NCBI GenBank assembly: GCA_004802725.1
Contig: SGPM01000409.1
Span: forward strand, 1-21,464
Source: Antrodiella citrinella
Taxonomy: Eukaryota > Basidiomycota > Agaricomycetes > Polyporales > Steccherinaceae
Length of the DNA: 21,464 nt
Direction of reading: 5' to 3'
The translations under genes and the position numbers were made by a program. Shown here piece after piece: positions 10,067 to 20,534 of the stretch. The notes under the pieces are model-generated. The model saw nothing but the letters and a program-made list of their open reading frames with translations. It made no database searches and was not told the DNA's origin. Positions within the stretch are counted from its first letter, which is position 1. Each line of letters opens with the position of its first letter.

Positions 10067-11177
10067 GGTGGTGGGTGTGGTAGGTCGGGTGGTGGAGAGG
10101 GAGAGACAAAAACCAGAGACGGTATACGGGAAGCCAAAGAAGCGTGAGATGCAGCAGCAGCAGTGGTACCGTCCTCGCACAGACTTATCCGCATGCACCG
10201 ACGCTTCAAAGACGAATACCAAGTGTGGATATGAATTTTCGCGGGTAGACACGCATTCAGAGGACGGGTGCCATGGTGAGGCGGATTAGGAGTGTGGTAT
10301 GGTGTGGTGAGAGAGTCGTGCAGAGGCTCAGTGTGAGCTTGATGACTTTCCATAATTTCCTGTGGGCGTCTTCCCCGTCCGTACCACACTTGAAACCCCG
10401 CTCAAATTTGTGACATAGGGGTCACGCACGCCATATTCACTCCACCGCCTCGGCCTTCGAACGTGCGTGACAGAACAGAACGCAGGTCGCGTGGCTAGCA
10501 TTTCTGCACAGCTCGAACGTCGATAACAGGCAAGGAGACAGCCCAACCGAGTATGCACGCAGCACGTCATCATCGCACTCCCGTCACCCGTCACACTCGT
10601 CCACCTTACAGCCCCCACCTTCCCCCTCAAAAACCCCGCACACTCACCCGAACATCTCCCAAAGCACGCCCGACTGGCAACCTTCCCTAAACAACCTCGC
10701 CTCCGCCAATCGCAAACTCTATCGCTGCCGGCCGAGATTATCGATTACGTGAGCCGGCGGGTCAGAGGCGCTCTAAACCTTCTGCGGAGTCTCAGTCATA
10801 GTGTGGGGCATCAACAGATTTGAACTCAACCTTCGAACAGAGATGGTAGAGTGTTGCAGCTCCAGGCCAACGGTTCATGAATTCATTATGCACAACACTG
10901 AAATCTGCGACGGCGAAAACCACGAGTCCAAGGATCGAAGCTTGAAAGGGGATACTACGGTACAAAGAGATTCGGAAAGCTTGATGATGGGACGCGTTAT
11001 ACTTAGCGATAAGTAGCGAGCGAGGATGCGAAAAATGCGAATCAGAGGCCGTCCGGTTTTGCTATGTGCAAGTCTAGGACACAATGGGGAAAGGGAACCG
11101 AGAATCTGCTGCGAATGGCGAAGAGAAACAGATAGACGAGGGTAACGCGGGCGATTCAGAAAAAGGCTCCTTAGGCT
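10067..11177. other. Gene-poor interval upstream of the zinc-finger gene
   Basis: No gene could be supported. 10067-10400 is probably the promoter and 5' UTR of the minus-strand zinc-finger gene. At 10719-10749 the plus strand can read LSLPAEIIDY followed by a GTGAGC donor-like site, resembling the start of an F-box, but no start codon or downstream exon was found. 11000-11177 is the 3' flank of the P450 gene. Confidence 0.5.
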
Positions 11178-13368
11178 TCAAGCAGCGGAGCCCATGACGA
11201 GCCTCTCAGACTGTTCAGAGCGCAATCGGATGTCGCACTCAAAGGGGTTAGGTTGCCTTCACACACATGACACAAATCAGCACAACTTCAACCAAAGGAG
11301 AGGATGAAGAGAAGCGCGCACCGGAAGACGGCATTCTCAAAAACGACCACAGGCTCAACCGCGTTCCCAGCCGCGTCCTTCGCCCTGGTGATATCAAACG
11401 AGCTAATCATCGAGGTCATGACGATCCACAGCGACTGTTCAATCAAATGCATCCCCGGGCAGCGCCTGTCAGATCATACATCACTTTAGCATAACACTTC
11501 TAATTCACAACGAAACAACACCACGCACCGCCGTCCGAAACCAAACACGTAGTTGCGGGGATCTCTGCGTTTGGCAGTGACCTCGTCCACGTCTTCCATG
11601 AACCGCTCAGGGCTGAACACTTCAGGGTTAGGATACACCTCGGGGTTGCGCAGCATTTTCCTATAAAAGCGATCAGCTTCATCATGACTCGCCTTGATCA
11701 TGAGAGAGAACACGAAAACGTACCAGACGTTGGCGAAGACCAACGTACCCTTGGGCAGGAACATACCGTTGTAGACATCATCCTCCATCAGCCTATGGGG
11801 AAGCCCTGCAGATCTCACGCATGAGCTTGAGAACGCGTGACAGGGGTGGTTGGGGGGTCTCACCAAGGGGGACGGCGACACTCCATCGCAGGAGCTCGCT
11901 CATCAGGGCTTCGACGAACGGCAGGGACGGCCTGTCCGTGAAAGTGGGGAGACGGCCATGTCCGACGACGCTCTCAATCTCCTCTTGCGCGCGCTGCATC
12001 ATCTCGGGGAACTGAATCATCGTCAAGATGAAGTGTTGCACGACGGTAATGGTCTGCCAAATGACGCGCGGAGATGAGGATTTCGTGCAACACAGGACAT
12101 GAAACACGCAAAAATGGAAGACACGCACGGTATCGAGGCTGGCAGAGTACATCGAGTTGGCGGTCCACCGGATATCGAAGTCCCGCTCGCTGTCTATCTT
12201 GTCGCCAGCTTCTTCGAGCAAAGTCGAGCAGAAGCACGACAACGCCGTGCCATCAAGCTAGAAAAAGAGAACATCTCAGAACCTGTAACACGAACACAGA
12301 GAAGGAAAGTGGCGCACCATACGCTGTTTCAGGGCCTCGTATGGCTTGTCCGCGAATTCTTCCATCTTGGCCTTCCATGTTGCAGCCTTGGCTTTGAAAC
12401 CGGCACCAGGGAGCCAAGAAGGCAAGTGTTGCACTGCACTCTCCTCAGCATGGTATTACCAAAAACAAAATGAAGGTGCACGACTTGAAACTCACAGGCA
12501 GGGAAAATATCGACAGGCCAAATCCCTCCACCGGACGCGATTTGATTCGAAAGAATATCGACGCACTCCGTTGCCAGGGCGAGACTGGGGTCATTCTCCG
12601 ATTTCACCTGGTAACCATAAATGACGAGCAAAGTGAGACCGCCGGCGTATCTACACGAGTGTCAGCTGCCCACGAATACTGTGTTCTGAAGCAAGGGGCT
12701 TACCTGCGAATGTAGTTCAAGTAGTTCTTGGGATCGGTGGCGATAGCGCGAAGGAGGGTGTGTGTTTCAATTTCGAGCAGCGGCTGGTACGTGCGGATCG
12801 CGGTGGGATTCAACGCCTGCGTCATGAGCCTGCGTTGTCGACGAGACTTGTCGCCGTAACGCGTGAATGCAACCTAGCAAGAGGTCAGCACCGTCTGGAA
12901 GGAAAACAGTTCTACAACACGGACCATGTTATCGCAGCCACACCTAATTAGAGTATGTCAGCAACCCGCCGTGATCCAAGACTGCAAGGGTACGTACAAT
13001 TCACCAGCCATGACGAACGCAGGTTTGTCAGAATAAATCGCACCCCGCTTCTCCATCAACTCGACGGTGACCTCGTACGAATTCAAGAACACGAGTCCCT
13101 GTCCAAACACGTGTATATACACAATCTCGCCTGCTCCGCGTTAGCCCTCCATCCTCATGATGAAAACAACTGTGGCGAACGTACCAAACTGATTGGCCCA
13201 GCTCGTGGCGCGCATCCAAAGCTCGATGGCAGTCAAATCCAAGATGTTGCCGACGAAAGGGAGGGGTTTGGGCCCGGGCGGGTAGGCGCGGCTCACCTTC
13301 TTGGTCTGCTGGTGGCGCGCCCATGCGAAGAAGGCGGCGGCGATGACGAGTCCGAGTAAGATGCCCAT
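11178..13368 (-). CDS. Cytochrome P450 monooxygenase, membrane-anchored
   Basis: Exons (minus strand): 13368-13185, 13130-12998, 12943-12925, 12873-12704, 12650-12496, 12433-12318, 12257-12129, 12053-11864, 11805-11724, 11660-11529, 11465-11322, 11256-11178, giving 510 aa with all phases consistent. The N-terminal anchor is GILLGLVIAAAFFAW, followed by the proline hinge YPPGPKPLPFVGN near 29-41. The I-helix has SASLDTT near residue 300 (a variant of AGxDT), and the ExxR motif is ELLR at about 355-358. The heme loop FGFGRRRCPG has Cys near 439, and the C-terminus is PFECDIRLRSEQSERL. All catalytic elements are present, so an active endoplasmic-reticulum monooxygenase is expected; the substrate is unknown. 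The clan resembles basidiomycete P450s often named after O-methylsterigmatocystin oxidoreductase, which does not prove that activity. The 19-nt exon 12925-12943 is required for frame. The last intron uses an AAG acceptor; without it the protein would lose its conserved C-terminus. Confidence 0.95.
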
Positions 13369-14333
13369 GATGAAAAGGAGGCGTAGTACCGACTTGCGGA
13401 CACAGCGAGAGCGAATAGGGGGGAAGGTTCAGGTGAACGAGCGCGGGGGTGGGTGTGTGTATAAGCAGTCGTAGGACGAGAGCTAATTGGGTCCGAAAAA
13501 GGCCTGGCTTCGCGCTAACAAAGTGTTGAAGCGCAGGTAGACCAAACGACAAGTGCGGGATATGAGACCCTCCGAGTCGGTAGTGTATTGATGTGCCTGG
13601 AGAGCACAGGTAACGAATGTCTGTGGATGAAAGAGTGACGGTAGGGCGGGCTCCGGAGGCGCGACGGCTCCCGGGATGCGTGCGAACGTATGTGCGGAAG
13701 AGGAGAGAGAGAGGAATGGAATGGGAAGCGGGAGCGGGAGTGCGAGTATTATATACTCGAGCTAGTGACGGGCGATGATATTTTTGAAACTGGGGGGTCC
13801 GTGGCCCCGGGGATGTGAAGAGAAAGAAGGTGTTTAGCTCGTCGGGTAATATGGCGAAGACGTGTCGCGGGCGACGCGCATCAGGTGTGGTATTATCAAT
13901 GAGCACGAGCACGAACGAGTGTCGCTTCTGCTTCCTCGACATTGGGACAGCAAAGTTCGATGGACATGGCTGCACGGGACGCCGACGATCCTGCGAGTTG
14001 AGCGACGTTGGAAGAGGCAAACGCGACCCGGAGAGGACACTAACGGTGGCGGCAGCGATCGTGGCCGCCGCTTGGAGGATCTCGCTTCTCGGCGCGCTCT
14101 CGTCTTCCCACAGGCGAGTGCCGTCGTCGCCCCGTGACGCCCCCATCGTCGCCATGGTTGCCCTGTGGCGATAGGACGCACCGCTACGAGTCGCCCCCTC
14201 GTTCTCGCCACACATTCAGCAATACATCAACTCTCTTTCGTCGAGGAGAGCAGCGCTGTTGGGGTGCCAAGAACGGCAACGCCACAGCCGCACGAGGAGA
14301 CGCCACCACATATCGCAACGAACAGTACATGCC
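13369..14333. other. Intergenic region: P450 promoter and DUF1348-gene 3' flank
   Basis: Long open frames occur on both strands here, but they run antisense or out of frame through GC-rich sequence and show no family motifs. The interval should contain the P450 promoter, which is read leftwards. Confidence 0.6.
13743..13759 (-). promoter_or_regulatory. Palindromic TATA-containing element upstream of the P450
   Basis: CGAGTAT and ATACTCG form a perfect 7-bp inverted repeat around TAT, so the element contains ATTATATA-like sequence. It lies about 375 bp before the P450 start codon. It could be a TATA element with a long leader, or a dimeric regulator site. There is no independent evidence for either. 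Confidence 0.3.
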
Positions 14334-14981
14334 TCACAGGTGCTCCGGGCTAATCGTCAACGCGTCCACGTCCACCCCCTCCTTGAACCACCTCTGCTCC
14401 TCCGTAATCCGAACATCGTTCCCGCTCATGTGCCGCTTCTCCATCTTCCCACTCGCCGCGAACGTCCAATCCTGCAACACACATCAGCCCACGTACATGA
14501 TCCCTCACATCAACGCACCTCCAGGCCGTAGCAGCGGTACCACTGCTTCGAGCCGTCCCCGTTCTCGGCGTACCACTCGTAGAAGAACTGTCCAGGCCAC
14601 GTCCGTCAGCTATCGCTTCCCAGCCCATTTGTGGCGCCCAAAGCATACCTGAACCGCAATCTTGTTGTCTGTGAACGAGAACAGGTCCTTCCTCAGCTTG
14701 TACCCGTTCTCCTTCTGCCACTTCTTGCTCAAGAACTGTATGATCTCTTTGTGGCCTTTCATGAACTCGCCTCGGTTGCGCCAGATACTGTCATCCTGCG
14801 AACATCCGATGTCAGGCCACGGCAGGCATATCGCTGGCGTGAGCCACTAGAAGAACAGGAGGGTACGTACGGTGTAGGCGAGGGCGACTTTCTCGGGGTT
14901 GCGCGTGTTCCAGAGGTTCTGCGCCGCTTTTACCTTCTCCTGCGCTGACTCCCGCGTGAACGGTGGTAGGATATGAGCCAT
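14334..14981 (-). CDS. DUF1348 family protein (NTF2/SnoaL-like fold)
   Basis: Exons (minus strand): 14981-14871, 14795-14649, 14587-14519, 14471-14334, giving 154 aa, the usual family length. Family features are clear: [20 protein letters not shown], then [70 protein letters not shown], and [23 protein letters not shown]1348 proteins adopt a small cone-shaped NTF2-like fold; their biochemical function is poorly defined, and no signal peptide is visible. The ATG at 14981 was preferred over an in-frame one at 15071 because a TATA-like element lies between them at 15059-15066. It is co-oriented with the P450, about 965 bp upstream of it, so the two could be co-regulated. Confidence 0.93.
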
Positions 14982-15058
14982 TTTGATCGACGGCGTTTCT
15001 CGTAGGTCGAAGTGTATGTAGGGCTTCAGTCTACCCTGCCCTCCTGCCCCCTGGCTCG

Positions 15059-15066
15059 TATATATA
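15059..15066 (-). promoter_or_regulatory. TATA box for the DUF1348 gene
   Basis: TATATATA lies 78 bp upstream of the ATG at 14981 on the transcribed side, a reasonable core-promoter distance with a short leader. The 200-bp interval 14982-15180 also precedes a divergent plus-strand gene, so it may act bidirectionally. Confidence 0.5.
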
Positions 15067-15180
15067 CCCACTCAACTTCTCTGCCCCCGCGGCTCCAGAC
15101 TCCACCATCCGTGATCTAATAGCTCACTCTGATCGACCGCCGAGCCCTCAGTCATCCCCTCTCTCTCGACTGAATCATGC

Positions 15181-16038
15181 ATGATTCACCCCAAGGTTGC
15201 TTGCTGACAATCAATTCCCTCAATTACGCGCGCCACGTTCTCATCTGATTAGATTCTTGACAAACCAGGAGCGCCGCGGCGGAACACTGGACAGCGTTTG
15301 ACTGGCGGTGGCAGTGACAGTGTGTTCGGAATGGACCCACAGAGGTTGACACAGACCGTGGATGACACGGACGAGAGCGTACTTAGTAGTAGTCATGTCG
15401 GTCGGCGTTACCCGGGAGGCCACCTAAGCGCTCCGGGACTCTCGACATCGCATCTCTCCTCGAGAGTGCAGTTCGCAAAATCCGAGGAACTGCTACATGA
15501 GCCCTCCTCGATCCGGTATGGTGAGTCAGGTATCCCCGACAGTGATTCACGTTCGTCGTTGCTTGCTTGCTAGGAAATCAACATGGACCGAAGAGTCCGT
15601 CCAGTTGCTTGAAGGCTAAGAAGAAGCCGCTATTCGGACTCCGCTATTCTGTTGGGGCAATGACTCTTTACGACGCTGTGGCGTCGAGAACCCAATGTAA
15701 GGGCCCTTCAATGTACCCTCCGATGTCTAGATGATATTGCAGCGTCGAGGCTTCACGCTGCTGTGGTTCTGATTCCGCTGCTTCGACGCGTATATTGTGC
15801 TTCTGATTCAGGTCGAGAGTGTACAGGAGGTGGGTCGAGAGGGACATATCGCTCTGTAAGTCTCAATGCACGTCGAGTTCTACTTCCTTCGAGCTCGGGG
15901 GAAGACCATCATTCCCCGCCCGCTGTCGGAGAATTCGCGATCGAGTCGTTGTGCGGTCTTCCGCTGGCTGGCCGCGTCACTTTCTCCTTTGCTAGTTCGG
16001 CGTGGGGGTGGGTTGTGGCTTTCGATGTCAAATTATGA
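15181..16038 (+). CDS. Hypothetical protein, 3' structure uncertain
   Basis: This is not a recognised family. Supported exons: 15181-15195 (MIHPK, with an atypical GTTGCT donor), 15253-15520, 15574-15696, and from 15743 onward. The second exon encodes a Gly/Ser-rich, probably disordered segment (TGGGSDSVFGMDPQRL, then LSSSHVGRRYPGGHLSAPGL). The third encodes KKKPLFGLRYSVGAMTLYDA, which looks like the start of a folded or amphipathic domain. The joins at 15520/15574 (GTGAGT...CTAG) and 15696/15743 (GTAAGG...GCAG) are in phase. Beyond 15743 several splice choices remain open; the simplest unspliced reading stops at 16038. The supposed start is 199 bp from that of the divergent DUF1348 gene. Confidence 0.42.
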
Positions 16039-17036
16039 GGTGGCGGCAACGCCGGATCATAAAGTCTGTTTTGAGTCTAAATGTTTGTACTTTGAAGTCG
16101 TCATCGCTCATGTTCCGGCGGGGTGGCTCTAGTGACCGTGTGGTCGTGGACTTCGCGACGCTATATTGCGCAGCTTGGATATGATCGAGTTACGGAACGA
16201 TTGTCTTCCGCACAGAGGTCAACTAAGGAGACTAGATATGATCCTCAACATTTATGAATACGAGTCCGAGTCCGATGTGCATATATGTTCCCAACGGAAA
16301 AAATAACGGTCGGACTCCTGCAGCTCCGAAAGCTCAGCGCATGACTCTTATAACAAATCAGCCTGTAGGAAAGCCTTACCTTGCCTCTTTACGGGGTAAC
16401 ATACCCCACGCAGCCCAAATATCTACTCCTCGTAGATCCTGAACGTTACTCATTGGCTCGGCGATACTGAAATGTGCAACACCAAGCGCAGCCTCTGGCA
16501 GTCTGGATGATGTCATCACACGCTCTCGTTGACTCGCAACCAGGGTGACATACGAATTTTTAGCCTCGTCCATTCCCAGTTTTGTCTTTCAAACCAGGAA
16601 GCCGTTGCCTTTTCAGGCAACCCACGGCTCAAATCGGTTGCCGATACGGCTCTGCCGATCGGGTTATCGCGATAACCATCGTCATGGCCGCACACTCATT
16701 CTCGTTCTGTCATTGTCACTGGTCCGTATTGGCAATCAACCACACCGGACATTCCGAAGTACAAGGTATACTCGATATGCGTAGTGGACGGACCTACACT
16801 CACTCGCAGTGCCCCCCCCGCGAGCTCGATCGTGACCGTATTTGTCAGATTTGTTGCTTTGGTGTGCGGTTGGGTGTCGTGCTCCGAAACATGACATGGA
16901 TGGATCGGTGGTCTTCGACGGAGGGGGTATATAATGGAGGGGGCGTGCGTCGTTGCTGCACGCACATATACGAACAACGACTAAGAAGACAGAAGACAGA
17001 AGAATACGCGGTACGGAGAAAGGGAGAGAGTAAGTG
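16039..17036. other. Interval upstream of the Zn2Cys6 gene with one small minus-strand ORF
   Basis: The only ORF of note is on the minus strand, 16573-16376 (65 codons). It reads RLPEAALGVAHFSIAEPMSN and then VQDLRGVDIWAAWG, followed by a GTATGT donor-like site. No family is recognised and no downstream exon fits in phase, so it may be a gene remnant. The remainder, especially 16800-17036, is probably the promoter and leader of the regulator gene. Confidence 0.4.
16928..16934 (+). promoter_or_regulatory. TATA box of the Zn2Cys6 regulator gene
   Basis: TATATAA lies about 105 bp upstream of the ATG at 17037 and is followed by a purine-rich AGAAGACAGAAG-type leader, consistent with a core promoter. 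Confidence 0.6.
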
Positions 17037-19425
17037 ATGAGTACGAGTAGTACTTCGCAGGCCCAACCCGATCAGGATCATGGACAACCTACGTCTGCGC
17101 TCGCAAGGTGACCTTCTTCCCCGTCCGCTGATCCGTCTGTCGTTGACTCTCTCTTGCTTTCCCAGAGGAAATGCGTGCCTCCCATGCCGGAAGCGCAAAA
17201 TGGTGCGTCCCACGAGCTCTAAATCCCATCTCCGCTGTTACAGCGGTCATCTGTATACTCACCGACCCCCGCTCTACAGAGATGCGACGGCGCACGCCCG
17301 GTGTGCGGCCGGTGTCAGCTGAGGCAGACGTCCGAGGACTGCGAGTATAGCACCGGGCAGGGACCGACGCGGTCGCAGATGCTCGAAGAGAACATCGCGC
17401 TGTTGGAGTCCCGGATTCGGGAGCTGGAGAACCAGGACACGACGGCGCCGTCTGTGAGGTTGCATACGGTTACGCAGGGTGCCTCGTCGCGCAGGACGCC
17501 GCCTGTGTCGCCGTCGGAGGAGAGCGGCAGTAATGATACGATCATGCCGGACGCTGCTGGTGAGTTTTTGTTTGAGAAATTCGGACATGGTAGTTTGACA
17601 TCGTTGTAGATACCTCGGATACCATAATGTTGCAGTCGGTCGCCGCACCGCCTGAAAGGAACGCACAGCAAGAAGAACTCTCGGAATTGTACGTCGATAT
17701 TTAATTCTACAACTAAGGGCTATGACTGACACCGTCATAGAATCGACGCTTTCTTACCACATGCTACCCAGCTTGGATTTTTCTTGCACATCACCCGCTT
17801 CATTAATGCCTACCACGCACGCAACGGCCAACTCATGACCGCCATCTGCACCCTTCTCACCGCAGCCTCTCTCTGGGGCAGCCACTTCTCCTCCGACCCG
17901 GCTCTCAGAAGCCGTGAAGACCAGCTCCTGACCGACGCCACCCAACACCTGACCGACTCGCTGTTCGTCTCGGACATCAGCCTGCGAGACCACACGATCC
18001 TCTACATCATCCAAGCCGAAGTCCTCCTCGCCCAATACTTCTTCTTCAACGGGCGGAACCTCGAGGGGCGGTACCACTTGAGCGCAGCGGGCGCGCTCGT
18101 CCTCTCCTGCCGCCTCAACCTCGTTCGGAGCGACCGGCACAACCTCAGCACCCTCAATACCGTCGGCCTCACCGAGCCGGAAGATGAAGTGCAAGAAGGT
18201 GAACGGATTAATGCGTTTTGGATGGTGTATGTCCTGGATAGGTGTTGGTCTGTCGCTCTGGGGTTCCCCACAGCTATCCCGGCCGAGAGCGTGTGGCATG
18301 GTGCGGAGATTGATACCCCGTGGCCGTTGAGTATGGAAGCCTATAACGAGGTAAATCATCTGAGCTCTTTGTCTTCTTCCCCTTCTTCCTCCCCCCGTTC
18401 CTGTTCCTTTGTCGTGAAGTTGTTGTGGAATGTGATTGCTGAGTATATTGTTTGTACTTGGCAGGGAGGGTTAGATGCGGTGGCCAAGAGCCACAATACG
18501 GTGCAGAGGTTCCTCGGGGATGGCAGGATCGTCTCCGATCCGAACGTCGCGACGCTCGCTTTGCGCGCGCAGGCGTCGGCGTTGTACGCGCGTGCGGCGT
18601 GGTTGAGCTCTCAGCATACAGACCGTAAGTTTCACAATTGTGTCTACAATCAGGCATCTGAGACTTACGGTCATCGTTTCTCCCAGAGGTCGAAAGACAA
18701 GAAGCTCTGCACGCCGATATCCTCGCATTCGACGAATGCATCACCAGGTTCATCACAGCCTTGACCCCTCCATCTCAATTTGACCCCGAAGTTATAGCTT
18801 CAGGATCCGGGTCTGGGTCTGTGGACGTGCCGCATACCCATCCTGATCTCGTACTCATCCGCACCCTCGCACGCGTCGCGCTCATCCGTCTACACTCCTG
18901 CTTGAAGAACCAAGACCAGCGCTCCCGCGACGCGTGCGTCGCTGCAGCCGACGGCGCAGCCGCGGTCGTGCGTGACTTGGATTTGCCGAATCTCAGGTTT
19001 GTGGATCCTCTGATGGCGGTGAGTGTTCTGCTCCTTCCTACACGATAACGGTCATTATTATCCCACTCTCTCTGTAGATTCTGCTCACCACCGTCGCGCA
19101 AGTCTACATCGACGAGATCACGTCGATCCAAGCCCGAGTCTTCCTCGCGTCCGGCGAGCCCCAAGCCGACACCACATTCGCGTCGTACAGCGACGTGTAC
19201 CTGACCACGCTCGCCACGTCCGTCCAGCGTATGATCGCGACTCTGAACGTCCTGGGGGTGAGGTGTCCTCTGATGGGTGAGTGTATGGTTTGTCTCCACC
19301 CCCTCCGAGTCCGCGTTGACATGCATGTTGCTATTTTCAAGATGCGGTGCTGATACGGTTTTGTCCTCTTCTGTTTAGTGGCAAAGGCGGCTGAGGTCCA
19401 GCAGGCCTTGTCTAATGTGCTTTAG
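17037..19425 (+). CDS. Zn(II)2Cys6 fungal transcription factor
   Basis: Exons: 17037-17107, 17166-17202, 17280-17559, 17610-17688, 17741-18350, 18465-18624, 18687-19018, 19078-19276, 19379-19425, giving 604 aa with all phases consistent. The binuclear zinc cluster is complete: C28, C31, C38, C45, C48, C57 (CX2CX6CX6CX2CX8C), with CLPCRKRKM RCDGARPVCGRC split across the second and third exons. A predicted short coiled coil follows (QMLEENIALLESRIRELENQ), typical of dimerising Gal4-class factors. The middle region (ATQLGFFLHITRFINAYHAR, YIIQAEVLLAQYFFFNGRN, RINAFWMVYVLDRCWSVALG) matches the fungal-specific transcription factor domain. It should act in the nucleus as a pathway regulator. Its proximity to the P450 and DUF1348 genes makes them plausible targets, but that is inference only. 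Confidence 0.93.
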
Positions 19426-20204
19426 TGAGTTGTGGACCGATCTAGACGCGATGGGATCCGGAGAGTGCTACTACGTTACAGGTGGCGAGCCTGAGAGCCT
19501 ATGTGAGGTGTAAAGGATTGGATAGGTTATGGATTATGGATTATCATATGGGCTACACGCAGGTAAGACATGCCACACGATGTATTTCCATTTAGATGAG
19601 AGCAGTGGCGTCGACATCGATTGTCCGCATAGAGTACTGCACTACTAGTAGATTCGAGGTTATAGAAAACATGTTATGTAACCACTTTCCCTTTCTTAAT
19701 CACACTCGTACTTTCGCCTTTCACATTCCGATGACTCCTCCTCTCCTTCCTTTGTCCTTTGTCTCGATGACTCGCATTCGGCCATGCGCTGCGCGCCATG
19801 GCCGAGCCTCTCTACTTGTATATATACAGCTGTAGTAGCTACTGCATTCAGCACCTCACATTGTACCTACCCACCAGCACTCTCGCACTCTGCGTGAACC
19901 AGCTCGATCACTACACCATTCTAAGTATAGTACGATTCGCTCTATGTACGTGTTCTCTAGCTTCCTTGTAAGATACGCTCTACAAGCATAAGCTGAGTTC
20001 AGTGGCTCGGTCATCTGTGTTCTCGCATAGTATCTGAAATACATATTCTATTCAAACAACTACTACTTGAGTGATACCTACATCAGATAGCTGAACCTCT
20101 GTTAGTGTATGCGTTTTCTGCTTTCCAAACAACTCTGCGCTACGCGCAGTTACGCCTTGGTTAGCGCCAAATCCGCGGTTCACAACATTGCTGGAAGGTA
20201 AGGT
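19426..20204. other. Non-coding 3' flank and AT-rich interval
   Basis: No supported gene. The interval includes the 3' UTR of the regulator gene, a duplicated GGATTATGGATTAT motif near 19530 and a GC-rich hairpin at 20135-20149 (CTGCGC, TAC, GCGCAG). Sequence character becomes repetitive from about 20100. Confidence 0.55.
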
Positions 20205-20307
20205 CACCTCAGTGATGAGGTGCACCTCACCTCGCCGGAATCTCGGCTTGTCACCTCAAGATGATCTCAAGGTGATAATGAGGCATCTCATCGCCACCTC
20301 ACCTGTT
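20205..20307. repeat. Cluster of CACCTC / GAGGTG motifs
   Basis: Within about 100 bp the heptamer CACCTCA and close variants recur on both strands. One pair forms a perfect hairpin (CACCTCA at 20205-20211, GTGA loop, TGAGGTG at 20216-20222). Further CACCTC copies lie near 20224, 20229, 20252 and 20295. Dense short motifs in both orientations resemble the subterminal repeats of DNA transposons or MITEs. Confidence 0.75.
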
Positions 20308-20308
20308 C

Positions 20309-20352
20309 GGCGGCTAAATATCGAACTGGCTGTGGTTCGATATTTAGCCGCC
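20309..20352. repeat. 18-bp perfect inverted repeat, 8-nt spacer
   Basis: GGCGGCTAAATATCGAAC (20309-20326) and its exact reverse complement (20335-20352) flank TGGCTGTG. The arms are long and perfect, which suggests either recent origin or a functional cruciform or transposon-end structure. It directly adjoins the CACCTC cluster. Confidence 0.95.
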
Positions 20353-20534
20353 CACTACTACCCAGGCCAGTTGGACATCGACACATACAGTGACCGACTG
20401 TTGGTACACTTTGTCTACGGAAACCACGCGAGAGCACATTGACCAGCATGTTAGCCAGTAGTGTAGCATTCAATACACTCCAATTGTTTGGAAAATTCAC
20501 GTTGAACCTACAAATAGCAATGCAGACCCAACTA

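Noticed and set aside
9513..10289. 258-codon plus-strand open frame
   Set aside because: It is antisense to spliced exons of the zinc-finger gene and its Arg/Ser/Val-rich sequence lacks recognisable features.
10690..10830. F-box-like start (LSLPAEIIDY) with a GTGAGC donor-like site
   Set aside because: There is no in-frame start codon upstream and no following exon with F-box or repeat motifs. A ten-residue match is too short.
10800..10880. Possible tRNA (segments resembling a D-arm and a T-arm)
   Set aside because: The D-arm-like and T-arm-like pieces lie in opposite orientations and no acceptor stem can be formed.
11288..11321. P450 stop codon at 11288-11290 as the real end
   Set aside because: It discards the conserved C-terminal segment, which is recovered in exact phase by a GTGCGC...GAAG intron.
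13028..14215. 395-codon minus-strand open frame, the longest in the window
   Set aside because: It runs out of frame through the first P450 exons and their upstream region. Its composition is low-complexity with no motifs, while the spliced P450 model explains 11178-13368.
14982..15071. 30-codon N-terminal extension of the DUF1348 protein from an ATG at 15071
   Set aside because: A TATATATA core-promoter element lies within the extension and the family normally begins near PPFTRE.
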